DNA of 64,000 nucleotides from JACVRW01 sp963728495 (lineage in GTDB: Bacteria > Actinomycetota > Thermoleophilia > Solirubrobacterales > Thermoleophilaceae). Positions 19,783 through 26,904 of the stretch are shown in pieces. Made by a program: the position numbers and the translations under genes. The stretch spans positions 783,584 to 847,583 of the forward strand of contig CAVSKI010000011.1 in assembly GCA_963728495.1 (NCBI GenBank), in the 5' to 3' direction. How positions within the stretch are numbered: position 1 is the first letter of the stretch; each line of letters starts with the position of its first letter. The notes beneath the pieces are model-generated. The model ran no database searches. It saw only the letters and a list, made by a program, of their open reading frames with translations, and was not told the DNA's origin.

Positions 19783-19816
19783 CCTCCCCAGTGGTTCCTG
19801 GCCGGTCGCCATGGGT

Positions 19817-20749
19817 TCATGTTTCCGACGGAACCGGCACCAGATCCAGCCAATCGGCGTACTGCGCCGCCCGGCCGTGCAGGGCATCGTCGAAGACCTG
19901 CTGGATCTCGCGCGTGATCGGCCCCGGCGTGCCGTCGCCGATGGCGATGTCGTCGATCTCGCGCATCGGGGTCAGCTCGGCCGCCGTGCCGGTGAGGAAC
20001 ACCTCGTCGGCGAGAGCCAGCTCGGCCCGCGCCACGTCGCGCTCGATCAGCTCGTAGCCGAGGTCGCGGGCGATCTGCATGCACGACTTGCGGTTGATGC
20101 CGTCGAGGATCGACGCGGTCTGCGGCGGCGTGACGATGCTGCCGTCCTTGACCACGAACACGTTCTCGCCCGTGCCCTCGCAGACGTTGCCCTTGTCGTC
20201 GAGCAGGATGCCCTCCTCGTAGCCCGCCTTTACGGACTCGATCTTGGCCAGCACGGAGTTGAGGTACTGGCCGGAGGCCTTCGACTGGGGGATCAGCGAG
20301 TCGGGGGAGATGCGCCGCCAGGACGACACGCGGCCGCGCACGCCGTTGCGCTTGCCGTCCTCACCCAGGTAGGCGCCCCACTCCCACACGGCAACCATGG
20401 CCTCCACCGGATTCTCGAGCGGGTTGAGCCCCATCGGCCCGTAGCCGCGCCACACGAGCGGGCGGATGTAGCAGCTCTTGAAGCCGTTGCGCGCGATCAG
20501 CTCGTGCGTGGCCTCGCGCAACTGCTGCTTTTCGAAGGGCAGGTCCATGTAGTAGAGCTTGCAGGAGTTCTCGAGGCGGTCGAGATGGTCTTGGTGGCGG
20601 AAGATGGCGCTGCCGCGCTCGGTTTCGTATGCGCGTATGCCCTCGAACACGCCGGTTCCGTAGTGCATGGCGTGCGTGAGTACGTGTACCTTCGCGTCCT
20701 CCCAGGCGACGAACTCTCCGTTCAGCCAAATGAGGTCAGCGGTGTTCAC
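19817..20749 (-). CDS. ilvE: Branched-chain amino acid aminotransferase
   Basis: 310 residues. It transaminates the keto acids of leucine, isoleucine and valine with glutamate. This fold type IV PLP enzyme shows HAMHYGTGVFEGIRAYETER at the N terminus, the Schiff-base Lys in the SLIPQSKASGQYLNS region, and EGTGENVFVVKDG and LADEVFLTGTAAELTP downstream. The GTG start has AGGAG six bases upstream, formed around the leuB TAG stop, with a 9-nt gap to leuB. It is part of the leuC-leuD-methyltransferase-leuB-ilvE-cimA series. Confidence 0.95.
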   Translation of the reverse strand: MNTADLIWLNGEFVAWEDAKVHVLTHAMHYGTGVFEGIRAYETERGSAIFRHQDHLDRLENSCKLYYMDLPFEKQQLREATHELIARNGFKSCYIRPLVWRGYGPMGLNPLENPVEAMVAVWEWGAYLGEDGKRNGVRGRVSSWRRISPDSLIPQSKASGQYLNSVLAKIESVKAGYEEGILLDDKGNVCEGTGENVFVVKDGSIVTPPQTASILDGINRKSCMQIARDLGYELIERDVARAELALADEVFLTGTAAELTPMREIDDIAIGDGTPGPITREIQQVFDDALHGRAAQYADWLDLVPVPSET

Positions 20750-20758
20750 GTACTGCTC

Positions 20759-21781
20759 CTAGAGGTTGGCGAGAACCGCCCGGGTGGCGGCCTCTGTCGT
20801 TGCGTCGCCGCCGAGGTCCGCAGTGCGGAGGCCGTCCCCGAGCGCGCGATCGACGGCCGATTCTAGGGCAGACGCCTCGTTCTCCATAGCCAATCCGTGG
20901 CGCAGCATGAGCGCGACCGAACCGAACATCGCCAGGGGATTCGCCGTGCCGCTGCCCGCGATGTCGGGTGCGGTTCCGTGCACCGGCTCGAACAGTCCCG
21001 GCCCCGAGCCGTCGCCCAGCGATGCGCTCGGCAGCATGCCCAGCGATCCGGTGAGCATGGCGGCCTCGTCGCTGAGGATGTCGCCGAACATGTTCTCGGT
21101 GAGAATCACGTCGAACTCGGCCGGGTGCGAGACAAGCTGCATGGCGGCGTTGTCGACCAGCATGTGATCGACCGGGGTGCTCTCGCCCTCGGCCATGCGC
21201 TCCACCGTCTTTCGCCACAGGCGCGAGGTCTCGAGGACGTTCGCCTTGTCGACGCTCGTGACCTTCGTGCGGGCCAGCTCGAACGCCACGCGCGCGATGC
21301 GCTCAATCTCCCCCACGGAGTAGACGCAGGTGTCGTGTGCGGTGTCGCCGTCGAGGCCGCGGTCGCCGAAGTAGATCCCACCCGTGAGCTCGCGCACCAC
21401 GAGCAGATCAGTGCCCTCGATCCGCTCGCGCTTGAGCGGGCTGGCATCAAGCAACGCCGGGCTCGGGCGGACCGGGCGCAGGTTGGCGAACAGGCCCAGG
21501 CCCTTGCGCAGGCGGAGCAGCCCCTGCTCGGGACGCGGCTTGCCGGGATCCGTGGTGTCCCACTTGGGCCCGCCGACGGCGGCAAGCAGCACGGCGTCCG
21601 CACCACGGCAGGCGTCGAGCACCTCGTCGGTCAGCGCCGTGCCGTGTTCGTCGATCGAGGCACCGCCCACCAACTCGTCTTCGAGCTCGAAGTCGCCCAG
21701 CTCGGCGAGCACGGCCCGCGCCGCGTCCATGATCTCGGGGCCGATGCCGTCACCGGGCAGCGTGACTATTCGGCTGCTCAC
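20759..21781 (-). CDS. leuB: 3-isopropylmalate dehydrogenase
   Basis: 340 residues. It oxidatively decarboxylates 3-isopropylmalate with NAD+. It begins VSSRIVTLPGDGIGPEIMDA; VRELTGGIYFGDRG and the signature DVILTENMFGDILSDEAAML hold substrate- and Mg2+-binding residues; EPVHGTAPDIAGSGTANP binds NAD. GTG 21781 overlaps the methyltransferase stop as GTGA, so leuB translation depends on the methyltransferase frame. Confidence 0.95.
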   Translation of the reverse strand: MSSRIVTLPGDGIGPEIMDAARAVLAELGDFELEDELVGGASIDEHGTALTDEVLDACRGADAVLLAAVGGPKWDTTDPGKPRPEQGLLRLRKGLGLFANLRPVRPSPALLDASPLKRERIEGTDLLVVRELTGGIYFGDRGLDGDTAHDTCVYSVGEIERIARVAFELARTKVTSVDKANVLETSRLWRKTVERMAEGESTPVDHMLVDNAAMQLVSHPAEFDVILTENMFGDILSDEAAMLTGSLGMLPSASLGDGSGPGLFEPVHGTAPDIAGSGTANPLAMFGSVALMLRHGLAMENEASALESAVDRALGDGLRTADLGGDATTEAATRAVLANL

Positions 21782-22524
21782 GCCGGCCGCCGGGCGTTGA
21801 TGTTCAGCCGCACGTAGTCGAGCTCGTCGCCCGAGCGGGCGAGCACCGCCCGCACATAGTCGTCGCGCAGCACGTCGGGCAGCTGCTCGAGGTGGTAGCC
21901 CAGGCAGATCGTGCGCAGGTAGTCCTCGGGGTCCTCGGGCGATATCGGGCGCGGCTCGAGCCACGTTTCCACTCCCTCGAAGCCGGCGCGCTCCAGTCGC
22001 GTGGCGGTCTCCATAGGGCCGGCGAAGTTCCAGGGTCCGGCCCACCCGGCCAGAAACTCGGCGTAGGGGGCGGTGGCCCCCACGGCGCGCGCCGCCTCGT
22101 GGAAGCGTTCGATGTTGCCCTCTCCCCCGCACTGGGCCCCGAGGCGGCCGCCCGGGCGCAACGCCGCGAACAAACGCGCGAAGAGACGGTCGTGGTCGGC
22201 GACCCAGTGGAAGACCGCGCTCGAGAAGACCGCGTCGACCTCGCTTTCGAGCGCGAGCTCGGTCAGGTCGGACTGGAACACCCTCGCGCGTCCATTCAAC
22301 GCCTCGCGCGCGTGCCCGACCATCGAGGCCGCCTGGTCCACCGCGATCACATGGCCCCGCGGGAGGCGCTCGAGCAGCATCAGGGTCACGTTGCCCGAGC
22401 CGCAACCCGCGTCGAGCACCGTCTCGTCCCCGCTCAGGTCGAGGCGGTCGAGCACAGTGGTGGCCAACTCCTCCAGCGGCCTCGATACGCGGTCGTAGGT
22501 GACCGCGTCCCAGTCGCGGTTCAT
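21778..22524 (-). CDS. Trans-aconitate methyltransferase-like SAM methyltransferase in the leu operon
   Basis: 248 residues. SAM motif I is DETVLDAGCGSGNVTLMLLE (about residues 33-52), followed by HVIAVDQAASMV and VFSSAVFHWVADHDRLFARL, the latter strongly reminiscent of trans-aconitate methyltransferase (Tam); GGRLGAQCGGEGNI follows. Tam-type enzymes methylate small tricarboxylates, and a yeast relative methylates 3-isopropylmalate. It overlaps leuD (ATGA) and leuB (GTGA), so it is a true operon member. A role on leaked isomerase intermediates or on isopropylmalate is an inference. Confidence 0.75.
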   Translation of the reverse strand: MNRDWDAVTYDRVSRPLEELATTVLDRLDLSGDETVLDAGCGSGNVTLMLLERLPRGHVIAVDQAASMVGHAREALNGRARVFQSDLTELALESEVDAVFSSAVFHWVADHDRLFARLFAALRPGGRLGAQCGGEGNIERFHEAARAVGATAPYAEFLAGWAGPWNFAGPMETATRLERAGFEGVETWLEPRPISPEDPEDYLRTICLGYHLEQLPDVLRDDYVRAVLARSGDELDYVRLNINARRPA

Positions 22525-23084
22525 GTGAGCGCCGTGGTCACCGGGCCGGAGCGCTCTCGCGCCGCCTCGTAATCGTCGATCGCGTGCTGCTGCTGGAGGG
22601 TCACGCCGATGTCGTCGAGACCCTCGAGCAGGCGGCGGGCGATCTCCGGGTCGATGTCGAAGCCCACCTGCCGCCCCGCGAACGACACCTCCTGCTCCTC
22701 CAGGTCGATGCGGGCGTGGCCGGCGTCCATCAGGGCCTTCACGTCCACCTCGGGAAGGGTGACCGGCAGCAATCCGATCTTCGTGCAGTTCGAGTAGAAG
22801 ATGTCGGCGAAGCTCGGCGCCACCACCGCCCTGAAGCCGTAGTCCTCCAGGGCCCAGGGGGCGTGCTCGCGCGACGAGCCACAGCCGAAGTTGCGCCCCG
22901 CGGCCAGGATCGGGTTGGACGGGAGGTCCCATCCCGGCTCCTTGGACCAGTCGTGAAAGAGGAACTCGCCGAAGCCGGTGCGCTCCACTCGCTTAAGGAA
23001 CTGCTTGGGGATGATCTGGTCGGTGTCGACGTCGTTTCGGTTGATCACCGAGACCGCGCCTTCGATCACGCTCACGGGCTCCAC
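22521..23084 (-). CDS. leuD: 3-isopropylmalate dehydratase small subunit
   Basis: About 187 residues. With LeuC it isomerises 2- to 3-isopropylmalate via 2-isopropylmaleate; with CimA present it should also process citramalate. INRNDVDTDQIIPKQFLKRV and AGRNFGCGSSREHAPWALED are the aconitase swivelling-domain signatures. GTG 23084 overlaps the leuC stop as TAGTG; a second GTG at 23075 is possible. The stop overlaps the methyltransferase ATG. Confidence 0.95.
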   Translation of the reverse strand: MEPVSVIEGAVSVINRNDVDTDQIIPKQFLKRVERTGFGEFLFHDWSKEPGWDLPSNPILAAGRNFGCGSSREHAPWALEDYGFRAVVAPSFADIFYSNCTKIGLLPVTLPEVDVKALMDAGHARIDLEEQEVSFAGRQVGFDIDPEIARRLLEGLDDIGVTLQQQHAIDDYEAARERSGPVTTALT

Positions 23085-24463
23085 TAGCTCCACTCCCTGA
23101 TGTCGACGAAGTGCCCTTCGATGGCCGCCGCGGCAGCCATCTTCGGGCTCACGAGGTGAGATCGCGCGCCGCGGCCCTGGCGTCCCTCGAAGTTGCGGTT
23201 CGAGGTCGAGGCCACGCGCTCGCCGGGCGCCGCGATGTCCGGGTTCATGCCCAGGCACATCGAGCAGCCGGCCGAGCGCCAGTCGAAGCCGGCGGCGCGA
23301 AACACCTCGTCGAGGCCCTCGCTCTCGGCCTGTTCCTTGACCTGCGACGAGCCTGGCACGACCATCGCGTCGACCGAGGTGGCCACGCGGCGACCGCGCA
23401 CCATCTCGGCCGCCTCGCGAAGGTCGCCGATGCGGGAGTTGGTGCAGGAGCCGATGAACACGCGGTCGAGGGCGATCTCCGCCATCGGCGTCCCGGCCTC
23501 GAGCGCCATGTACTCGAGCGCGCGCTGTTCGCCCTCGTCGCGCGGCTCGGGCACGGTGCGGGTCACGTCGGTGACCATCCCCGGCGTGGTTCCCCAGGTG
23601 ACCTGCGGAGAGAGCTCGGAGGCGTCGATCACGACGTCCTTGTCGAAGTGGGCTCCCTCATCGGTGTGCAGTTCTCGCCAGGCCGCCAGCGGTAGCGGGT
23701 CGGGTGCCGCCTCGCGGCCCTCGATCCACTCGAAGGTGGTGTGGTCGGGGGCGATCATGCCCGCGCGCCCGCCGGCCTCGATCGTCATGTTGCAGACGGT
23801 CATGCGGCCCTCCATCGACAGCGCCTCGATCGGCGGGCCCGAGTACTCGATCACGTGCCCGACCCCGCCGGACACGCCGATGCGCCCGATCGTGCCCAGG
23901 ATGAGGTCCTTGGCGCTGACGCCGCTGCCGAGCTCGCCCTCGTAGCGGATGCGCATCGACAGCGGCTTGCGCTGCTGCAGCGTCTGGGTGGCGAGCACGT
24001 GCTCGACCTCGCTGGTGCCGATGCCGAAGGCCAGGGCTCCGAAGGCGCCGTGGGTCGAGGTGTGCGAATCGCCGCACACGATCGTCATGCCGGGCTGGGT
24101 CACGCCCAGCTCGGGCCCGATCACGTGCACGATGCCCTGGCGCTCGGACCCGATCGAGTAGATCGGCACGCCGAACTCCGCGCAGTTTCGCTCCAGGGTC
24201 TCCACCTGAACGCGCGAGAGCTGGTCACGAATCTGCTCTGCTCGGGTCGAGCCGTCGGTGGGCACGTTGTGGTCCGCCGTGGCCAGGGTGCGATCCGTGC
24301 GGCGCACCGGCCGGCCGGACAGCCGCAGCGACTCGAAGGCCTGCGGGGACGTGACCTCGTGCACGAGGTGCAGGTCGATGTACACCAGGCTCTCGGCGAC
24401 CTCGTGGGCCTCCCAGATCTTGTCGAAGAGAGATCGTGCGGCATGCGGCTTCTGGAAAGTCAT
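23084..24463 (-). CDS. leuC: 3-isopropylmalate dehydratase large subunit
   Basis: 459 residues, normal for LeuC. Aconitase-type catalytic subunit with a [4Fe-4S] cluster held by Cys in FIGSCTNSRIGDL and in CSMCLGMNPD. GDSHTSTHGAFGALAFGIGT and GGRAGMIAPDHTTFEW are also family blocks. Its ATG directly abuts the stop of the XRE-cupin regulator (TAGATG), so the two are co-transcribed. Confidence 0.96.
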   Translation of the reverse strand: MTFQKPHAARSLFDKIWEAHEVAESLVYIDLHLVHEVTSPQAFESLRLSGRPVRRTDRTLATADHNVPTDGSTRAEQIRDQLSRVQVETLERNCAEFGVPIYSIGSERQGIVHVIGPELGVTQPGMTIVCGDSHTSTHGAFGALAFGIGTSEVEHVLATQTLQQRKPLSMRIRYEGELGSGVSAKDLILGTIGRIGVSGGVGHVIEYSGPPIEALSMEGRMTVCNMTIEAGGRAGMIAPDHTTFEWIEGREAAPDPLPLAAWRELHTDEGAHFDKDVVIDASELSPQVTWGTTPGMVTDVTRTVPEPRDEGEQRALEYMALEAGTPMAEIALDRVFIGSCTNSRIGDLREAAEMVRGRRVATSVDAMVVPGSSQVKEQAESEGLDEVFRAAGFDWRSAGCSMCLGMNPDIAAPGERVASTSNRNFEGRQGRGARSHLVSPKMAAAAAIEGHFVDIREWS

Positions 24464-25036
24464 CTAGCTCCTTCGCAGTCCGGCGGCGACGACGGCATAG
24501 AAACGTGCCTCGCCGGCGCCGGGATTCTCGAAGTGATGGGGTAGGTCGGCATCGAAGGTCACGCTGTCGCCCTCGCTCAGGTCATGCGCGACGCCCGCGC
24601 ACACGAGGCGCAGGACGCCGTGGTCGACCACGGCGGTCTCACGGCTGCCGGGCTCGTGGCGGGGAGGGTCGCCGGGCTCGCCCGTGGCCGCGCCGGGCGC
24701 CAGCCTGTGCAGGGAGACCTCCGCGCGCAGCCCGGGTAGCGGCGGAGTGAGAACCTCGTACCGGTGGCGCCGGCCGCCCGCGCGGCGCCGTTCGGAGGCC
24801 CGAACAACGCTCACGCCGTCGGTCTCGTCGAGGCGCAGCAGCTGAGAGAGGGTCAGCTCGAGTCCGCCGGCGATCCGGCCAGCCACCGCCAGCGTCGGAC
24901 TTGTGTCCCCCCGCTCGACCTGCGAGAGCATCGGCGCCGACACGCCGCTGCGCTCGGAGAGGTCGCGCAGGGACAGGTGCATTGCGTCGCGGAGGCGGCG
25001 TACTCGTCCGCCGAAGTGACCGTTGAGCTGCTGCAC
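24464..25036 (-). CDS. XRE family transcriptional regulator with C-terminal cupin domain
   Basis: 190 residues. The N-terminal helix-turn-helix (about residues 9-65; LSLRDLSERSGVSAPMLSQV is the recognition region) is followed by a cupin barrel (about residues 100-188) ending HDLSEGDSVTFDADLPHHFE. This two-domain layout is common among regulators of amino acid and polyamine metabolism, where the cupin binds a small ligand. It is the first gene of the transcript carrying leuC-leuD-methyltransferase-leuB-ilvE-cimA, and its start is overlapped by a candidate operator, so autoregulation and control of the operon are likely. The ligand is unknown. Confidence 0.85.
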   Translation of the reverse strand: MQQLNGHFGGRVRRLRDAMHLSLRDLSERSGVSAPMLSQVERGDTSPTLAVAGRIAGGLELTLSQLLRLDETDGVSVVRASERRRAGGRRHRYEVLTPPLPGLRAEVSLHRLAPGAATGEPGDPPRHEPGSRETAVVDHGVLRLVCAGVAHDLSEGDSVTFDADLPHHFENPGAGEARFYAVVAAGLRRS

Positions 25037-25040
25037 GCTG

Positions 25041-25073
25041 CGTACGTTATCACGTACGTTTGTATGCTGTCAG
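25041..25073 (-). promoter_or_regulatory. Promoter and candidate operator of the XRE-leuCDB operon
   Basis: CGTACGTT occurs twice (25041-25048 and 25053-25060), 12 bp apart centre to centre. Each holds the palindrome CGTACG, and the pair brackets a GATAAC -10 (minus strand, 25051-25046) that is 9 nt before GTG 25036. CTGACA (25073-25068) sits 16 nt upstream as a -35. Binding at the repeats would block the promoter. Confidence 0.55.
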
Positions 25074-25816
25074 TTGGCCTGCCTGGTGGGCCGAACGACA
25101 ACCTCGTTCACGCACACGTGCGGCGGCCGGGACACCGCGTACAGCACACCGTCCGCGACGTCGCCGGCAGACAGCACGTCACCGATCTCCTCGCGCGCGC
25201 GCTTCAGGGAATGCTGGACCACGGGATTCTGGTTGTGGCCCTGCAGCTCGGTCTCCACGAACCCGGGCGCCACCGTGGTTACCCGGATCCCCGAGTGCAG
25301 GGCCTCCTGACGAAGAGCCTCCGAGAAGCCATGCACGCCGAACTTGGTCATGTTGTAGACGGCGGCGCCGGCGTTGGCGCGGCGCCCAGACACCGACGAG
25401 ACGTTGACGATGTCGCCTCCCCCGCTCCCCTCGATCAGCGGCAGCGCGGCATGCGTGCAGACGAGCAGTCCCCACAGGTTGACGTCGAGCATTCGCCGCC
25501 AATCGCTCACGTCGGCCCCGGCCACGGGACCGAGGAGCATCACCCCTGCGTTGTTGACGAGGATGTGCAGGCCGCCGTGCTCAGCCTGTGCCGCCTCCAC
25601 GAAGCCGCGCGCCTGCCCTTCGTCGGCCAGGTCGACCCCGTGAACCGACGCCGGGCCCTCGAGCCGCTCGGCCAGCGCCTCGAGCCGGTCGGTGCGGCGC
25701 GCCCCCAGCGCCACCGCCGCTCCCGCGCCGGAGAGAGCCATCGCGGTCGCCTCGCCGATGCCCGAGGAGGCGCCCGTGATCGCCGCGACGCGGCCTGCTA
25801 GCGGCCCGTCCGCCAT
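25070..25816 (-). CDS. Short-chain dehydrogenase/reductase
   Basis: 248 residues. Classical SDR: the dinucleotide motif TGASSGIGEATAMAL is near residue 14, NNAGVMLLGPVAG about residue 87, catalytic Ser in IVNVSSVSG and YNMTK as the catalytic Tyr-Lys pair near residue 153. An Arg-rich stretch (GARRTDRLEAL) after the second beta strand suggests NADP preference. The substrate is unknown. A TAGGAT box 6 nt before the ATG indicates its own transcript. Its 3' end overlaps the promoter of the XRE-leu operon. Confidence 0.85.
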   Translation of the reverse strand: MADGPLAGRVAAITGASSGIGEATAMALSGAGAAVALGARRTDRLEALAERLEGPASVHGVDLADEGQARGFVEAAQAEHGGLHILVNNAGVMLLGPVAGADVSDWRRMLDVNLWGLLVCTHAALPLIEGSGGGDIVNVSSVSGRRANAGAAVYNMTKFGVHGFSEALRQEALHSGIRVTTVAPGFVETELQGHNQNPVVQHSLKRAREEIGDVLSAGDVADGVLYAVSRPPHVCVNEVVVRPTRQAN

Positions 25817-25822
25817 GGCGAG

Positions 25823-25828
25823 ATCCTA
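25823..25828 (-). promoter_or_regulatory. Candidate -10 box TAGGAT for the SDR gene
   Basis: TAGGAT ends 6 nt before ATG 25816, in the 74-nt gap after the iron-type alcohol dehydrogenase gene. It indicates a separate leaderless transcript. Confidence 0.4.
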
Positions 25829-25890
25829 TCTGTGATCGCAAGGCCCGTTTGGGGTAGTCAGAATCGGGTCTCGCTCGGACAACCGAGTGG

Positions 25891-26904
25891 TCAAATCGCC
25901 GCGTGCAGGAGCGCCAGCAGCTCGTCCTCACCGGGTGGGTCGGGCGTGTTGCCCGTGGCCGGATGCTGAGCCGCCGCGGCCGCCACCTCAGGCAGCTGCT
26001 GGTGTTCGACGCCGAGGGTGGCCAGCCGCACGTGCCCGCAGCGGGCGGCCAGTGGCGCAAGCTGTGCGGCGGCGGCCTCGGGATCGCCGCCGGTGTTGCC
26101 GAGGGCGCCGGCCAGCTCGCTCATCGCGCCGGGAGCGCGGCCGGCCATCAGGCGGGAGGTGTGCGGAAGCATCACCGCGTTGGTCTCGGCGTGGGGCGAG
26201 CCGGTGGCGCGCACGATGCTCTGGCAGAGCGCGTGGTGGACGGCGATCCCGGTTGATCCGCTCGCGTAGCCGGCGAGCAGCGCGCCGAGAGCCAGACCCT
26301 CACGGCCGGGCGGATCGGAGCTCACGCCCTCGGCCAGGAGCGCAGCGGCGTGGAGGGCCGCCGGCTGGATGACCGGATTGGCCAGCGGCGCGTACAGCGC
26401 CTCCATCGCGTGCGCCAGCGCGTTCATTGCGCTGGCCGCGAGCACGCTGGGCGGCGCGCTCGCCATCAGCTCGGGATCGGCCACCACCAGCGCCGGCCGG
26501 ACCATCTGAGCGCCCTCGACGCCGGCGGGAAGGCGGTGGAACGGCGTGAGCTCGGCACCCGAGAGGGTGGTCGGAATGGCCACGCAGGGCCCGCCCATCG
26601 CCCCGGCGATCGCCTTTGTCGTGTCGATCACCCGGCCGCCGCCCAGCGCGACCAGGCTGCCGAACTCCCCATCCAGCTCCAGCAAGAGAGCCGCGGAGAT
26701 CTCATCGACGCGGCCCGGCGGAACGATCGCCACCGTGGCCGCCTGCTCGGCCAGCCCCGGCACGCTGTCCCGGGCCCGATCCGTGGTGAGCAGCACGTAG
26801 TCGTGATAGCCCCGCTCCGCGATCAGCTCACGCGTGTCACCGGCGGCGCCCGACGCGAAGCGGATGAGCCGCTCGCCGTCGCGCCAGGTGAAGTCGTTTG
26901 TCAA
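25891..26904 (-). CDS. Iron-containing alcohol dehydrogenase family protein (maleylacetate reductase-like)
   Basis: About 337 residues. GGGRVIDTTKAIAGAMGG is the NAD-binding loop and PTTLSGAELTPFHRL resembles maleylacetate reductases. Metal ligands expected in this family are seen as His in NALAHAMEALYAP, GIAVHHALCQSI and SPHAETNAVMLP. Maleylacetate reductases act in aromatic-ring breakdown, but no such genes are nearby. A TTG start at 26904 overlaps the leuA stop as TTGA, so it is translated with leuA. A keto or unsaturated acid related to leucine intermediates is a guess only. Confidence 0.75.
   Translation of the reverse strand: MTNDFTWRDGERLIRFASGAAGDTRELIAERGYHDYVLLTTDRARDSVPGLAEQAATVAIVPPGRVDEISAALLLELDGEFGSLVALGGGRVIDTTKAIAGAMGGPCVAIPTTLSGAELTPFHRLPAGVEGAQMVRPALVVADPELMASAPPSVLAASAMNALAHAMEALYAPLANPVIQPAALHAAALLAEGVSSDPPGREGLALGALLAGYASGSTGIAVHHALCQSIVRATGSPHAETNAVMLPHTSRLMAGRAPGAMSELAGALGNTGGDPEAAAAQLAPLAARCGHVRLATLGVEHQQLPEVAAAAAQHPATGNTPDPPGEDELLALLHAAI

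Noticed and set aside
19735..19812. N-terminal extension of CimA from ATG 19812
   Set aside because: The extra residues come mainly from the palindromic repeat, and GTG 19734 gives the normal N terminus.
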